From: Cyanobacteria bacterium SBLK
GTDB taxonomy: Bacteria > Cyanobacteriota > Cyanobacteriia > Cyanobacteriales > Spirulinaceae
Length of the DNA stretch: 64,000 nucleotides
Direction: 5' to 3'
NCBI GenBank assembly: GCA_017746715.1
Contig: JAGHZQ010000083.1
Coordinates: 1-64,000, forward strand
The notes beneath the pieces were generated by a model, which saw only the letters and a list, made by a program, of their open reading frames with translations, was not told the origin of the DNA and made no database searches. The translations under genes were made by a program, and so were the position numbers. Positions within the stretch are counted from its first letter, which is position 1; every line of letters starts with the position of its first letter. Positions 1-8,046 of this stretch are shown piece after piece.

Positions 1-198
1 ATCCAACACCTCAAAACCGAACATTGCGATCGCCTCGAATCTCAACTGAGCGAGCAACAAACTCAAATTCAACACCTCAAAACCGAACATTGCGATCGCC
101 TCGAATCTCAACTGAGCGAGCAACAAACTCAAATTCAACACCTCAAAACCGAACATTGCGATCGCCTCGAATCTCAACTGAACGACCAACAAACTCAA
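1..198 (+). repeat. three tandem 66-bp repeats encoding 22 residues each
   Basis: Units begin at 1, 67 and 133. The first two are nearly base-identical; the third diverges only near its end (AGCGAG becomes AACGAC). The unit is 22 residues, which is two 11-residue hendecads rather than a multiple of seven. The array may extend left beyond the window. Confidence 0.9.
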
Positions 199-636
199 AT
201 CCAACAACTGCAAGCGGAAAAGACAGAGTTGCAAACGGCGATCGCCCAACGCGATCGGGCGATCGAGGAAAAAGAGCAAGCAACAATCGAGCAAATTGAA
301 AACTATATCGACCAAACCAATCGAGGACAAAAGGAACTCGATAACCAGCAATCCCATTTGAACGAGCAAGTGCGACAACTCCGCAAAAATTGGCAATCCT
401 ATTTAACCCAGCAGCAAACAACTTGGCAATTGCGGCAAAAAGAAGGACAAGAACGCCAATCTCAGTTTGAGGCTCGACAAACCCACCTACACGACCAAAT
501 AACAAAGGTAGTAAGTCGTTGCGATGTTCTAGAATCGGGCTTGGAAAATCTCCAGAATTCTTTGCGGAATACGCCTCGCACGACTTCTGGCAATGTTAAG
601 CGAGGCAGTCCTCCCGTTTACACGAAATATAAATAA
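1..636 (+). CDS. coiled-coil protein, 5'-truncated by the window edge
   Basis: The reading frame is open from base 1 to the TAA at 634-636, giving the last 211 residues. The N-terminus lies outside the window. The visible part is almost pure coiled coil, rich in Gln, Glu, Leu and Arg. It opens with three near-identical 22-residue repeats of the type IQHLKTEHCDRLESQL.., followed by a long Gln/Glu helix. A short basic tail (KRGSPPVYTKYK) ends the protein. No enzyme motif or membrane segment is visible. The role is unknown; a structural or filament-forming protein is possible. Downstream genes are separated by about 290 bp, so it is probably the end of its own transcript. Confidence 0.8.
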   Translation: MQHLKTEHCDRLESQLSEQQTQIQHLKTEHCDRLESQLSEQQTQIQHLKTEHCDRLESQLNDQQTQIQQLQAEKTELQTAIAQRDRAIEEKEQATIEQIENYIDQTNRGQKELDNQQSHLNEQVRQLRKNWQSYLTQQQTTWQLRQKEGQERQSQFEARQTHLHDQITKVVSRCDVLESGLENLQNSLRNTPRTTSGNVKRGSPPVYTKYK

Positions 637-824
637 AGTGCGGTTACTGATATTGAGGAACGTGTTTTACTGTGAGTTGTCCCGTTCTGCTGCGATCGAT
701 GGTGTTGGGATATTACAAGATTACATCGGACAATTATCCGGATTTGATATAACTCTTCCATTAACAGCCTACAGTTACAATGCCTGCTACCTTGGTCAAA
801 CATGGTGTGCTCATTTCAATTTTG

Positions 825-844
825 CCTGTGATAAACATCACAGG
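825..844. promoter_or_regulatory. perfect palindrome matching the CRP-type site TGTGA-N6-TCACA
   Basis: Arms CCTGTGAT (825-832) and ATCACAGG (837-844) are perfect, around AAAC. The core is exactly TGTGA-N6-TCACA, the consensus known for CRP-family regulators, including cyanobacterial SyCRP1. It lies about 86 bp before the first light-harvesting-like gene. It is followed by TGTTTTTGTG, so it can equally be read as an intrinsic terminator of whatever is transcribed from the left. The sequence alone does not decide between these. Confidence 0.5.
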
Positions 845-884
845 TGTTTTTGTGTCAAGTCACCGTTACAAAACTTTGTATTTT

Positions 885-902
885 GTTACATTTATTTACA
901 TA
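885..902 (+). promoter_or_regulatory. HLR1 box (RpaB binding site), perfect consensus match
   Basis: The sequence is GTTACATT, a TA spacer, then TTTACATA. This fits every position of HLR1, (G/T)TTACA(T/A)(T/A)-N2-(G/T)TTACA(T/A)(T/A), the direct repeat bound by the response regulator RpaB at high-light-regulated cyanobacterial promoters. A further half-site, GTTACAAA, lies at 865-872. The box ends 27 bp before the start codon at 930. That places it over or just upstream of the likely core promoter, a position more typical of repression in low light. An rpaB gene is present at 32041-32772. Confidence 0.75.
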
Positions 903-929
903 AGCGGAAAACAACCGGAGGTATTTCAG

Positions 930-1100
930 ATGTACACGACCAGTAACGAAAACGGCGTTCTCAACAACTACCCTCAAGAACCGGAAATGTACTATGCCGA
1001 GTATCCCAGTCCCGAACAGCAACAACGCTATTCCCTTATGGGCGGTCTTGCTTTTCTCTTCGTCGGCACTTTGTTTCTCATTGCTTTAAGTATTAGCTAG
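930..1100 (+). CDS. ssl1498-family light-harvesting-like protein, copy 1
   Basis: A 56-residue protein starting MYTTSNENGVLNNYPQEP with a single C-terminal membrane helix (about residues 36-55). The start and layout match the small cyanobacterial ssl1498-type family of light-harvesting-like (Lil) proteins, thylakoid proteins related to high-light-inducible proteins; this assignment is from memory of the family. The start is the ATG at 930, with GGAGG at 917-921. The HLR1 box just upstream suggests light-stress control through RpaB. The second copy, 52 bp downstream, encodes the identical protein. No transcript end is visible between the two, so they are probably co-transcribed. Confidence 0.85.
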   Translation: MYTTSNENGVLNNYPQEPEMYYAEYPSPEQQQRYSLMGGLAFLFVGTLFLIALSIS

Positions 1101-1152
1101 GGTTTGATTTTGCTTTCGTCTAACGCGTATTTATAGAAACAGGAGTATTCAG

Positions 1153-1323
1153 ATGTACACGACCAGTAACGAAAACGGCGTTCTCAACAACTACCCTCAA
1201 GAACCGGAAATGTACTACGCCGAGTATCCCAGTCCCGAACAGCAACAACGCTATTCCCTTATGGGCGGTCTTGCTTTTCTCTTCGTCGGCACTTTGTTTC
1301 TCATTGCTTTAAGCATTAGCTAG
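1153..1323 (+). CDS. ssl1498-family light-harvesting-like protein, copy 2
   Basis: This copy encodes a 56-residue protein identical to the gene at 930-1100. The two coding sequences differ at only two bases, both synonymous (Tyr TAT/TAC and Ser AGT/AGC). The ribosome-binding site is AGGAG at 1141-1145. The 52-bp gap carries no HLR1 box, so transcription probably comes from the promoter of copy 1. A strong intrinsic terminator follows at 1352-1375. Such near-identity means either a very recent duplication or ongoing gene conversion. Confidence 0.87.
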   Translation: MYTTSNENGVLNNYPQEPEMYYAEYPSPEQQQRYSLMGGLAFLFVGTLFLIALSIS

Positions 1324-1351
1324 ATTTTTAACTTCTCGTGGCGCAACTTCT

Positions 1352-1375
1352 AAGGGCAGAAATGCCCTTTTTTTT
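1352..1375 (+). terminator. intrinsic terminator of the light-harvesting-like gene pair
   Basis: Stem AAGGGCA (1352-1358) pairs with TGCCCTT (1363-1369) around a GAAA tetraloop, followed by a T run to 1375. It lies 28 bp after the second gene. Confidence 0.9.
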
Positions 1376-1420
1376 CGCACTAGCTCGGTGCGTTACGCGA
1401 TCGCTAACGACACGCAAAAA

Positions 1421-2647
1421 TTAATCCCGTAACTGAACGGGCATGGCCAAATAAGTCATTTTTAAACCCCCTAAAGGCTTAAAAATAACGGGTTGGGTAG
1501 CAGCATTCAAATTAATTGTAATTTCCTGACTTGATAATGCCTTCAAACCATCCATTAAATACTTGACATTAAAAGCAATTTCTGGAGGTTCGTCACTGGT
1601 AATTTGTGCCGACATTGCCTCGCGACCGCTTCCGAGGTCTTGAGATTCCACCGAGAGAAAAATTTCTTGATTTTCATTGTCGATGGCGCAACGCACGACA
1701 TTATTTTTAGAATCTGCCAAAACCGAAATGCGTTCTAAAGCACTTTGAAACTGTCTGCGATCGACGGTCACTTGATTAGTAAAAGTTTGGGGAATGAGTT
1801 GGTGATACTGGGGATAAGCCCCCTCTAATTTGCGACTGACAACCCGCCGATTGCCCAATTCAAAAATAACTTGAGAATCATCAGCTTCGAGCTTTACCCC
1901 CTCCTCCTGATTCTGCATTCCCAAAATTTTCTCAACTTCTCGCAACGCCCGTGCGGGAATCGTCACCTCAAATTTCTCAACTTCTCCCCCCTCTTCTCCT
2001 GCTTCCTCCGCTTCCCCATCTTCCCCATCTTCCCCATCTCCTTCCTCACTGCGATCCCTCAACGTTTTTACCACGGATAAGCGATGTCCGTCAGTAGCGG
2101 CAAATTCGATCGCATCGGCACTCAAAATGACGTGAACGCCGGTTAAAACCTGTTTGCCTTCTTCATTGCTCGCGGCGAAAAGAGTCGCCCTCAACCCTTC
2201 GTTTAAGGCTTCAAGGGGAAATAAAACCGATTCGCCATCCTCCACCGTTGGCAATTCGGGAAATTCTTCTGCATCCAAACTGCGAAGTTGATAGCGTCCG
2301 GAGGTGGAAATCAAGCGTACGAGAGTTCCTTCTCCCGTGTCACCGAGCGAAGTCGAGGTGTCGCTTTCTTCTTGGGTCAGAGTAATTTCTCCTTCTGGCA
2401 AGCGAGAAATAATGTCATTGAGAGTTTTGGCGGGAAGGGTAATTTTGCCGCCAATTTCAACCTGTGCGGGGAAGCTAGTTTGAATCCACAAACTGAGATC
2501 GGAGGAACGAAGGCTGACAGTTTGTGCTTGTTCGTCGGCGATGAGGAGAACGTTACCGAGAACGGGATGAGTCGGACGAGAAGGTACCGCACGGCCGACT
2601 AAACTCAGATTGCTGTTGAGGTCGCTTTGAGAACAAATTAATTTCAT
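1421..2647 (-). CDS. dnaN: DNA polymerase III beta subunit (sliding clamp)
   Basis: A 408-residue protein matching the beta clamp throughout: MKLICSQSDL at the start, VLTGVHV and ATDGHRLSVVK in the second domain, and the C-terminal YLAMPVQLRD resembling the usual ..MPMR(L) end. The ring-shaped dimer holds the replicative polymerase on DNA. It is somewhat longer than the usual 365-385 residues because of an acidic Gly/Glu/Asp-rich stretch at about residues 200-226, between a beta strand and the EVTIPARAL segment. The insert is encoded partly by a 9-bp tandem repeat near 2011-2040. The ATG is at 2647. ispE lies upstream on the same strand after about 124 bp. Confidence 0.97.
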   Translation of the reverse strand: MKLICSQSDLNSNLSLVGRAVPSRPTHPVLGNVLLIADEQAQTVSLRSSDLSLWIQTSFPAQVEIGGKITLPAKTLNDIISRLPEGEITLTQEESDTSTSLGDTGEGTLVRLISTSGRYQLRSLDAEEFPELPTVEDGESVLFPLEALNEGLRATLFAASNEEGKQVLTGVHVILSADAIEFAATDGHRLSVVKTLRDRSEEGDGEDGEDGEAEEAGEEGGEVEKFEVTIPARALREVEKILGMQNQEEGVKLEADDSQVIFELGNRRVVSRKLEGAYPQYHQLIPQTFTNQVTVDRRQFQSALERISVLADSKNNVVRCAIDNENQEIFLSVESQDLGSGREAMSAQITSDEPPEIAFNVKYLMDGLKALSSQEITINLNAATQPVIFKPLGGLKMTYLAMPVQLRD

Positions 2648-2771
2648 TGTTATTGGTTATTGGATTTCTCCCCTTTTGCTCTCCCCCTCTTGGGAGGCGG
2701 CTGGGGGGTGGGTTAGGGTTGGGGATGGGTGGTTATTGGTTATTCACTGATAACTGATGACTGATAACTGT

Positions 2772-3713
2772 TCACTGAATAGAAATACCGTGACCGGAAA
2801 ATTGAGTTATCCAAAACCCGATCGCGGGATCGTCCATTTCTGCTTGTACTTTGGCTTTTACTCGTTCTGCTTCTTCAAGAGATTCGCACAGAGCAAAGAC
2901 AGTCGGACCCGAACCGGACATCATGGTACCCAATACTGCAGCATTTTGGAAGGCTTCTTTGAGTTTTTGTACTTGGGGGTGTTCTGGTAAAACTGCTTTT
3001 TCGAGATCGTTGTAGAGATTGCGAGCGATGTTTGCGCCGTCGTTATGAGCGATCGCATCCATTAACGCACTCGAATGCAATTCTCGGGCGCGAGATTTCA
3101 TCGCTTCTTCATCTTGTATGTAAGTATGTCCGAATTGCTGGCGATAGGTTTTGTAAGCCCAAGGCGTAGATACGGCCAGATTTTCGGATTTGGCAAGAAC
3201 GACCCAGAGAGAGTGCAGGCTGGCGATGGAATCGAGAATTTCTCCCCGTCCCGTGGCGATCGCGGTTCCCCCCAACACGCAAAAGGGAATGTCAGACCCC
3301 AATTGCGCCCCCAAATCTTGCAATTCCGGCTTGGTCAGACCCAGATTCCACATTAAATCCAACCCCACCAATACCGCCGCTGCATCCGTCGAACCGCCCG
3401 CCAGTCCTGCTGCAATGGGAATGCGCTTCTCAATAAAAATATCTGCTCCGCCCCAATTGGCAAAGGCTTCGGGAAAGGCTTGACGCATGAGTTGGGCGGC
3501 CTTATAAGCGAGATTTTCCTTTTCGTTTGTCAGTTCTTGGCGATCGCAGCGCACCCGAAACGCGGGAATTTTATTGGGGGTAATCGCAATACGATCGGCC
3601 AGTTCGATACTTTGCAGGATCATCACCAACTCGTGAAACCCATCCGGGCGATCGCCGACGATTTCCAAATACAGATTAATTTTCGCCGGCGCGATAAGAG
3701 TGTAGCTTTTCAT
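2772..3713 (-). CDS. ispE: 4-diphosphocytidyl-2-C-methyl-D-erythritol kinase
   Basis: A 313-residue GHMP kinase of the non-mevalonate isoprenoid pathway. It phosphorylates CDP-ME at the 2-hydroxyl using ATP. Visible signatures are the N-terminal APAKINLYLEI, the glycine-rich ATP loop IPIAAGLAGGSTDAAAVL (about residues 95-112) and the C-terminal GTMMSGSGPTVFAL. The length is normal. Starting at ATG 3713 gives MKSYTLIAPAKINL, right for the family. It is a cytosolic enzyme supplying precursors for carotenoids, phytol and quinones. It sits between dnaN and an aldose-epimerase-like gene on the same strand, but gaps of more than 100 bp do not force an operon. Confidence 0.95.
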   Translation of the reverse strand: MKSYTLIAPAKINLYLEIVGDRPDGFHELVMILQSIELADRIAITPNKIPAFRVRCDRQELTNEKENLAYKAAQLMRQAFPEAFANWGGADIFIEKRIPIAAGLAGGSTDAAAVLVGLDLMWNLGLTKPELQDLGAQLGSDIPFCVLGGTAIATGRGEILDSIASLHSLWVVLAKSENLAVSTPWAYKTYRQQFGHTYIQDEEAMKSRARELHSSALMDAIAHNDGANIARNLYNDLEKAVLPEHPQVQKLKEAFQNAAVLGTMMSGSGPTVFALCESLEEAERVKAKVQAEMDDPAIGFWITQFSGHGISIQ

Positions 3714-3770
3714 TGGTTAGGGTATGAGGTGAATGTCCCCTGTTCCCCATTCCTCACCACCTATCCATAA

Positions 3771-3812
3771 CGGGTGATGGGTGGGGCGGTGATGGGTGGG
3801 GCGGTGACGGGT
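3771..3812. repeat. short tandem repeat, about 15 bp
   Basis: Nearly three copies of a G-rich unit (cggtgatgggtgggg) lie between ispE and the epimerase-like gene. The intergenic regions at 2680-2770 and 3714-3818 are both filled with such GGGTGATGGGT-like motifs, common in this genome as low-complexity spacers. Confidence 0.7.
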
Positions 3813-3818
3813 GACTGG

Positions 3819-4706
3819 TTACAAATAGCTGACGCTCAATTCTACCGTGGCTTCGCAGCTTTCTCCCGGTTCGAGATAGACTAAATTTTCTTTGCTATTG
3901 AGGGCGTTGCGGGGGGCGCTCCACGGCTCGAGACAGCAATAATCTTTTCCTTTTACCGTCCAGAATACGAGGGTGGTGAAAATATCGGAGTAAGTTAAAG
4001 TCAGTTTAAATTTTTGGCGAGGATTGGCGATCGCGGCAGAATTGCTCGAAATGGGAAATAAGGCGGCATCGATTTCATCGCGATCGAAATCGAAACTATT
4101 ATTAAACGGTTGAAATTCCTTCGTATGTTGGTCTTGCGATTGTTTGGCCGGAATTTCAAATTCGAGCTGGGCTTTATTTTGCTCTAAAACTTGAAAGTAG
4201 GGATGAAATCCGGCACAAAAGGGCATCGTTTCACCGGATCGGTTGCTGTAGTGTTGTTGCAGTAACAAGCGACGGCCTTGAATTTGATAGGTAAAGGTCA
4301 GCTCAAAATCAAAGGGATAAACCTTAAGGGTGTTTTCGTTACTGTTGAGGGCGAGGGTAATACTGGCAGAGTCATCCGTGGAGGATTCTCGAAATGCCCA
4401 AGGCATATCTCGCGCAAAACCGTGCTGTTTGAGTTTATAGGATTGTCCTTCGTGAACGTAGAGATTTTCGGGCAGATTCCCGCAAATGGGGAAAAGAATG
4501 GGAATTCCGCCGCGGACGCTTAATTCGGGATTGGCAAAACGCTCTGCATCGAGATAGAGGATATCTTGACCTTGAATGCGCCATCCCGTAATCAGGCCGC
4601 CTCTTTCCGGCACGACTTCCAAGCGAGATTGTGCTGTCGAATCCGACAAAATATAAGTTGGGTATCGATCTTGTTTTAAGGCGATCGTATAAGCAGCCTC
4701 ATTCAC
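3819..4706 (-). CDS. aldose 1-epimerase-like protein (galactose mutarotase fold)
   Basis: The translation matches the aldose epimerase / hexose-6-phosphate mutarotase fold. It has RLEVVPERGGLITGW near the start, RGGIPILFPICGNLP, KQHGFARDMPW with the His of the active-site region, and CAGFHPYF. Substrate cannot be told. I start it at the GTG at 4706 (295 residues) because GGAGGG lies 7 bases before it. The longer open frame starts at a TTG with no such site and adds 14 atypical residues. Family members usually interconvert alpha and beta anomers of free sugars or sugar phosphates in the cytosol. Confidence 0.85.
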   Translation of the reverse strand: MNEAAYTIALKQDRYPTYILSDSTAQSRLEVVPERGGLITGWRIQGQDILYLDAERFANPELSVRGGIPILFPICGNLPENLYVHEGQSYKLKQHGFARDMPWAFRESSTDDSASITLALNSNENTLKVYPFDFELTFTYQIQGRRLLLQQHYSNRSGETMPFCAGFHPYFQVLEQNKAQLEFEIPAKQSQDQHTKEFQPFNNSFDFDRDEIDAALFPISSNSAAIANPRQKFKLTLTYSDIFTTLVFWTVKGKDYCCLEPWSAPRNALNSKENLVYLEPGESCEATVELSVSYL

Positions 4707-4848
4707 CGTGTTTCCCTCCGATCTCGAATTTTTTTTCAGATTTAACAAACTCTTGACGTTTTTTGCGGTTGTCTTTACGAATTCTTCATGTTAATTGCTG
4801 TACATTACTAATTAAGGACTCAAGTGAACTCTGAATTACCCCGAATAG

Positions 4849-4883
4849 TACCTAGCTGATTTCAGCTGGGTATTTCTTTTTTT
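4849..4883 (+). terminator. strong orphan intrinsic terminator, plus strand
   Basis: An 11-bp stem, TACCTAGCTGA (4849-4859) with TCAGCTGGGTA (4862-4872), has one G-T pair and a two-base loop and is followed by TTTCTTTTTTT. No plus-strand protein gene lies upstream: the neighbour at 3819-4706 runs the other way. The terminator may therefore end a short RNA started in the region 4710-4830. Confidence 0.75.
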
Positions 4884-5313
4884 GGGTCATGGGTCATGGG
4901 CCATGGGTAATCGTAACGAGGGAGTTCTTGCTCTATCCCCAACGGGGGAGCGAAATTTACCCTTCTCCTATTAAAACAAATGCTGCCCGATTGCGGGGTT
5001 CGAGATGTTGCTCGATCGTCTTTAATCTGTCTTGGCGTAAGGCTTTGGCTCGATCGGATTTTGTTGGAGTCGGCTGAGGGTGACAGCGGTAGGGTCATCG
5101 GAAATCCCCTGCTGCCAAGACGAGTCAATCACTCCATCTCCGTAATTTTGCCCCGTCCGGTATTGCAAGCACTCACCTTCAGCACGATCGCGAGCGGTTG
5201 TTTCTGCTAGAGATCGCCGGCGATCGCGCTGCAACTGGATCGCTGTCCCGGTGCTTTAATTTTGAGAAGTGATGTTATGCGAAAACTTCACTCAAGAGTA
5301 AGAAGTCATTCGT
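4884..5313. other. intergenic stretch with no supported gene
   Basis: About 430 bp lie between the orphan terminator and the end of the kinase gene. Several short overlapping open frames exist on both strands, but none has a good start site, recognisable motif or cyanobacterial-like composition. Nothing here is annotated as a gene. Confidence 0.6.
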
Positions 5314-7182
5314 TTAACTCATTTTGAGCAAATATATTGTCTGTTGACTCACTCCATATAGTCCGTTTGTGCTAGGAAAAAGATGGGTATTCGCATCGAC
5401 AAACGGTTCCGTATTGGGAAATTCCTTCGCGACGAATAAGCGATCGTCATTGACTTCAACGCGCACGATCCCCGCATCCGTCCCGCAGAGAAGAAAATGA
5501 GCGATCGCGCATTTTCCCTGCAAATTTTGCAACCAAGGTTCATCTCCTGCATGTAAGGCTTGTACCCTGCCGTCAGAGGTAATTAAAGCACAGTGTTGAA
5601 TGGTTTTGCCTCTTTCTTGCATCGACCAAAAAAACCAACAAAAGCGATCGCTAAACGCACAATCTGCATCTAAAAGCCGTCCCGATCCGAAGGGAATTTG
5701 CAGGCGATCGTTAATGCCTTTTCCTCGTGCATCAAAAACAAAACTAACCGTAAGATTTCCCGCACGATAAAACCCGAATCCAAATTGAGAACCCACCCAA
5801 AAGCGGGTTTGATTGTTTAAAACATCACCAATATATTCTGCGCCTAATTTTCCGTCTCGCAATAGTTGACCGTTATACAGCCAATATCGTGCGATCGCAT
5901 TTGTATCGAATTGGACTTGCTTACCGCAATTATCCACTGCCAAACGGTCTGGAAAAGTATCGGGATCTAATGTAATAACTTGTCCCTGCTTTCCTACTAA
6001 TGTTGCTTTTCCTTGCAGGCGAAATCGCGTATAAGGATCGAGTTTACCAGTCAAAACGACTGCATTATTTTCCCGTTTAAATTCACCGTTATCCCAATAC
6101 AGCCATTGTAAAGAAAACTGGGAACCATTTGCTGCAATAATAATGCCTTCTGTTTGAAAAATAAGCTCTGCGGTTACTGTTCCCCGCACGGTTTTTGTCC
6201 CAATTGGGGATATTGAAGGAATAACGTGTAGGTTCGTACAAAGCGGACAATTTTTTCTCGCATGCTCTACTCCACAACTGGGACATTTTTGCCAGTGGAG
6301 GCAATCGAGAAGCGATCGCGGAAATTTTATGCGTTTATCTTCTTCAAAAACTTGGTAAAAGTGGTGTAAAAGATCGTCTGAAAGAACTTGATAAGGTGTT
6401 GCGGGTTTGGGATATTTGACTTCGGGATTAAAGATCGTAATTCTATTGAGCGATCGCGCTGCTTGAGGAATTTGCTGACTTGGCTTTTTGGGTTTATATA
6501 TTCCTCCGTAAGGCGAAACAAATAATAAACATTGCATCAACATTACAGAGAAACTATACCAATCTGAATCTTGATTGTGATAGGATTGCATAATTGGACT
6601 AGAAGCAGCGCGATCGCAAAGTAAAGGATCGACAAATTTCGCCGTAAAAACGTGACAATAGAAGCCATTAAACTGAAAAGAATCGGCATCGATTAAGTAA
6701 GCATCTGTTCCCTTAACTAAAACATTTAGATCGTTAAAATCGCCAATAATAACACCAATAGTATGAATTTTTGTAAGAGTTTGATGTAAATCTTGAAAGA
6801 TTTCTTGGACGGTTTTATTGTCGATTGTGCCACTGCGAAATCCTCGTTCTCCATAGTGTAATAAAACTTCAGCATTTTCTACTAAAGGCATGGTATAGCC
6901 TTTTATCGTCTTGCCTTGTTTATCTGTAACAAGTGTCTCTGGAGTGACAACGCGAGACGGTAAATTAGTGGGAAATTGGCGCAATTTTTGTTGATGTTCG
7001 AGTAATCTTTCTCTTGCCGATCGCCGTTCTTGAGATAATCCTTGATAATCGGGATGATCGGGAGATTTAAAGATTTTAATAGCGCGATTGTGACCTAATT
7101 TGTAGACATCTGCTTCGCCTCCTTTTCCAATAGCTTGACTGGCTTTAAGGCGAATTTGTTTTCCATTAATGTAAATGTTCAT
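5314..7182 (-). CDS. protein kinase with DxD in place of DFG and a C-terminal zinc ribbon
   Basis: A 622-residue protein. Residues 1-290 are a divergent Ser/Thr kinase domain: glycine loop GKGGEADVY (19-27), Lys36 in RAIKIF, catalytic IGDFNDLNVL (Asp148, Asn153), metal motif LIDADSF (Asp165/Asp167) where classical kinases have DFG, and helix-F SDWYSF. A zinc ribbon follows (CPSC..CPLC, Cys300/303/312/315), then a 300-residue beta-rich tail of unknown type. This kinase type (YegI/TerY-P-like) usually pairs with a PP2C phosphatase. Here the phosphatase gene ends one base before this ATG, so the two are translationally coupled. The substrate is unknown. Confidence 0.85.
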   Translation of the reverse strand: MNIYINGKQIRLKASQAIGKGGEADVYKLGHNRAIKIFKSPDHPDYQGLSQERRSARERLLEHQQKLRQFPTNLPSRVVTPETLVTDKQGKTIKGYTMPLVENAEVLLHYGERGFRSGTIDNKTVQEIFQDLHQTLTKIHTIGVIIGDFNDLNVLVKGTDAYLIDADSFQFNGFYCHVFTAKFVDPLLCDRAASSPIMQSYHNQDSDWYSFSVMLMQCLLFVSPYGGIYKPKKPSQQIPQAARSLNRITIFNPEVKYPKPATPYQVLSDDLLHHFYQVFEEDKRIKFPRSLLDCLHWQKCPSCGVEHARKNCPLCTNLHVIPSISPIGTKTVRGTVTAELIFQTEGIIIAANGSQFSLQWLYWDNGEFKRENNAVVLTGKLDPYTRFRLQGKATLVGKQGQVITLDPDTFPDRLAVDNCGKQVQFDTNAIARYWLYNGQLLRDGKLGAEYIGDVLNNQTRFWVGSQFGFGFYRAGNLTVSFVFDARGKGINDRLQIPFGSGRLLDADCAFSDRFCWFFWSMQERGKTIQHCALITSDGRVQALHAGDEPWLQNLQGKCAIAHFLLCGTDAGIVRVEVNDDRLFVAKEFPNTEPFVDANTHLFPSTNGLYGVSQQTIYLLKMS

Positions 7183-7183
7183 T

Positions 7184-8041
7184 TTATTGTTGGTTATTGG
7201 AATTTCTATTTTTTACTTTACGAATGACAATCAATGTAGTATCGTCAGATAATAAACCAAATTCTTTTGGTTTTCCGGGTTGATGAACTTCGCGATTGAT
7301 TAAGGAGAGTTTTCGGCGAACTTTATCGGGATTTTGAAAGTAACGATCGTCGTACCAAAACTGGGAAATAGAACCGATTTTGTCCGATCGTCCCGGAAGG
7401 CAGCGCTCGGCAGCATCAATTAAATCTTCTACGCCATCCGTACCGATTAACAAACTGTTTAATTCTTCTGTTGCACGAGAGTGTCGAATTTGAAATTGCA
7501 ATTCTCGAGGACATTCTCGTGCTTCTCGGAGATATTTTAAACCATAAGCAATATAAGGTGGCGCATTACCGGAAAAGTCTAATTTTGTCAAGCAGTCGTT
7601 AAATAAAATAACACCGTCTCCTAGGGAAAAGATATTCGTATTTTCTGGTGTAATTAATGCCCCAATAATGGTAAATAAAAAATAATCATTAAGAGTTTGC
7701 TGCCAATCTCCTCCTATTGCTTTAATGAAAACCTGCAATTGAGCGAGGATATCTTGATGAATGCACTGCCAAAATTTCGGATCGCAAGGATCGACGATCG
7801 CATTGGATTCTAAAAATTTCGAGATGGTTTCTACCACTAATCTTGCCCCGATTTTAGCACCGACTTCGCTGTGGCGACCGCTACCGCAACCATCGCACAC
7901 CACCGCGACGGTAAAGCGATCGCAACTCAGCACGGATAAAGCATCTTGGTTATTGATACCGAGGCGAATATGTCCGCGTCCGATAATAGACCCCATTGCT
8001 AGCTCGTATCGATTTTTCATCTCTTTGCGTACTCGATACAT
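7184..8041 (-). CDS. PP2C-family protein phosphatase
   Basis: A 285-residue PP2C-type (PPM) phosphatase. Metal-binding and core motifs are NQDAL (31-35), VVCDGCGSG with Asp50-Gly51, GTDGVEDL (Asp202) and LLSDDTTLIVI (Asp266/267). It probably reverses phosphorylation by the kinase encoded one base downstream, forming a switch pair. The ATG at 8041 gives MYRVRKEMKNRYELAMGS; an internal Met at residue 8 is an alternative. Neither has a clear ribosome-binding site. A perfect inverted repeat sits 6 bp upstream. The vWA gene that completes the known TerY-P triad is not present here. Confidence 0.87.
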   Translation of the reverse strand: MYRVRKEMKNRYELAMGSIIGRGHIRLGINNQDALSVLSCDRFTVAVVCDGCGSGRHSEVGAKIGARLVVETISKFLESNAIVDPCDPKFWQCIHQDILAQLQVFIKAIGGDWQQTLNDYFLFTIIGALITPENTNIFSLGDGVILFNDCLTKLDFSGNAPPYIAYGLKYLREARECPRELQFQIRHSRATEELNSLLIGTDGVEDLIDAAERCLPGRSDKIGSISQFWYDDRYFQNPDKVRRKLSLINREVHQPGKPKEFGLLSDDTTLIVIRKVKNRNSNNQQ

Positions 8042-8046
8042 TAAGT

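Noticed and set aside
593..946. 117-residue open frame between the coiled-coil gene and the light-harvesting-like pair
   Set aside because: It overlaps the likely promoter with the HLR1 box, has no ribosome-binding site and has a Cys/His-rich composition unlike a real protein.
2680..2770. G-rich tandem-like tract before dnaN as a CRISPR or regulatory array
   Set aside because: Units are short, irregular and lack spacers of constant length; it is low-complexity spacer like those at 3714-3818.
4862..5234. Several 60-90-residue open frames in both strands of the 4.9-5.2-kb gap
   Set aside because: They overlap each other, lack recognisable starts and motifs, and read as chance frames over HIP1 and repeat sequence.
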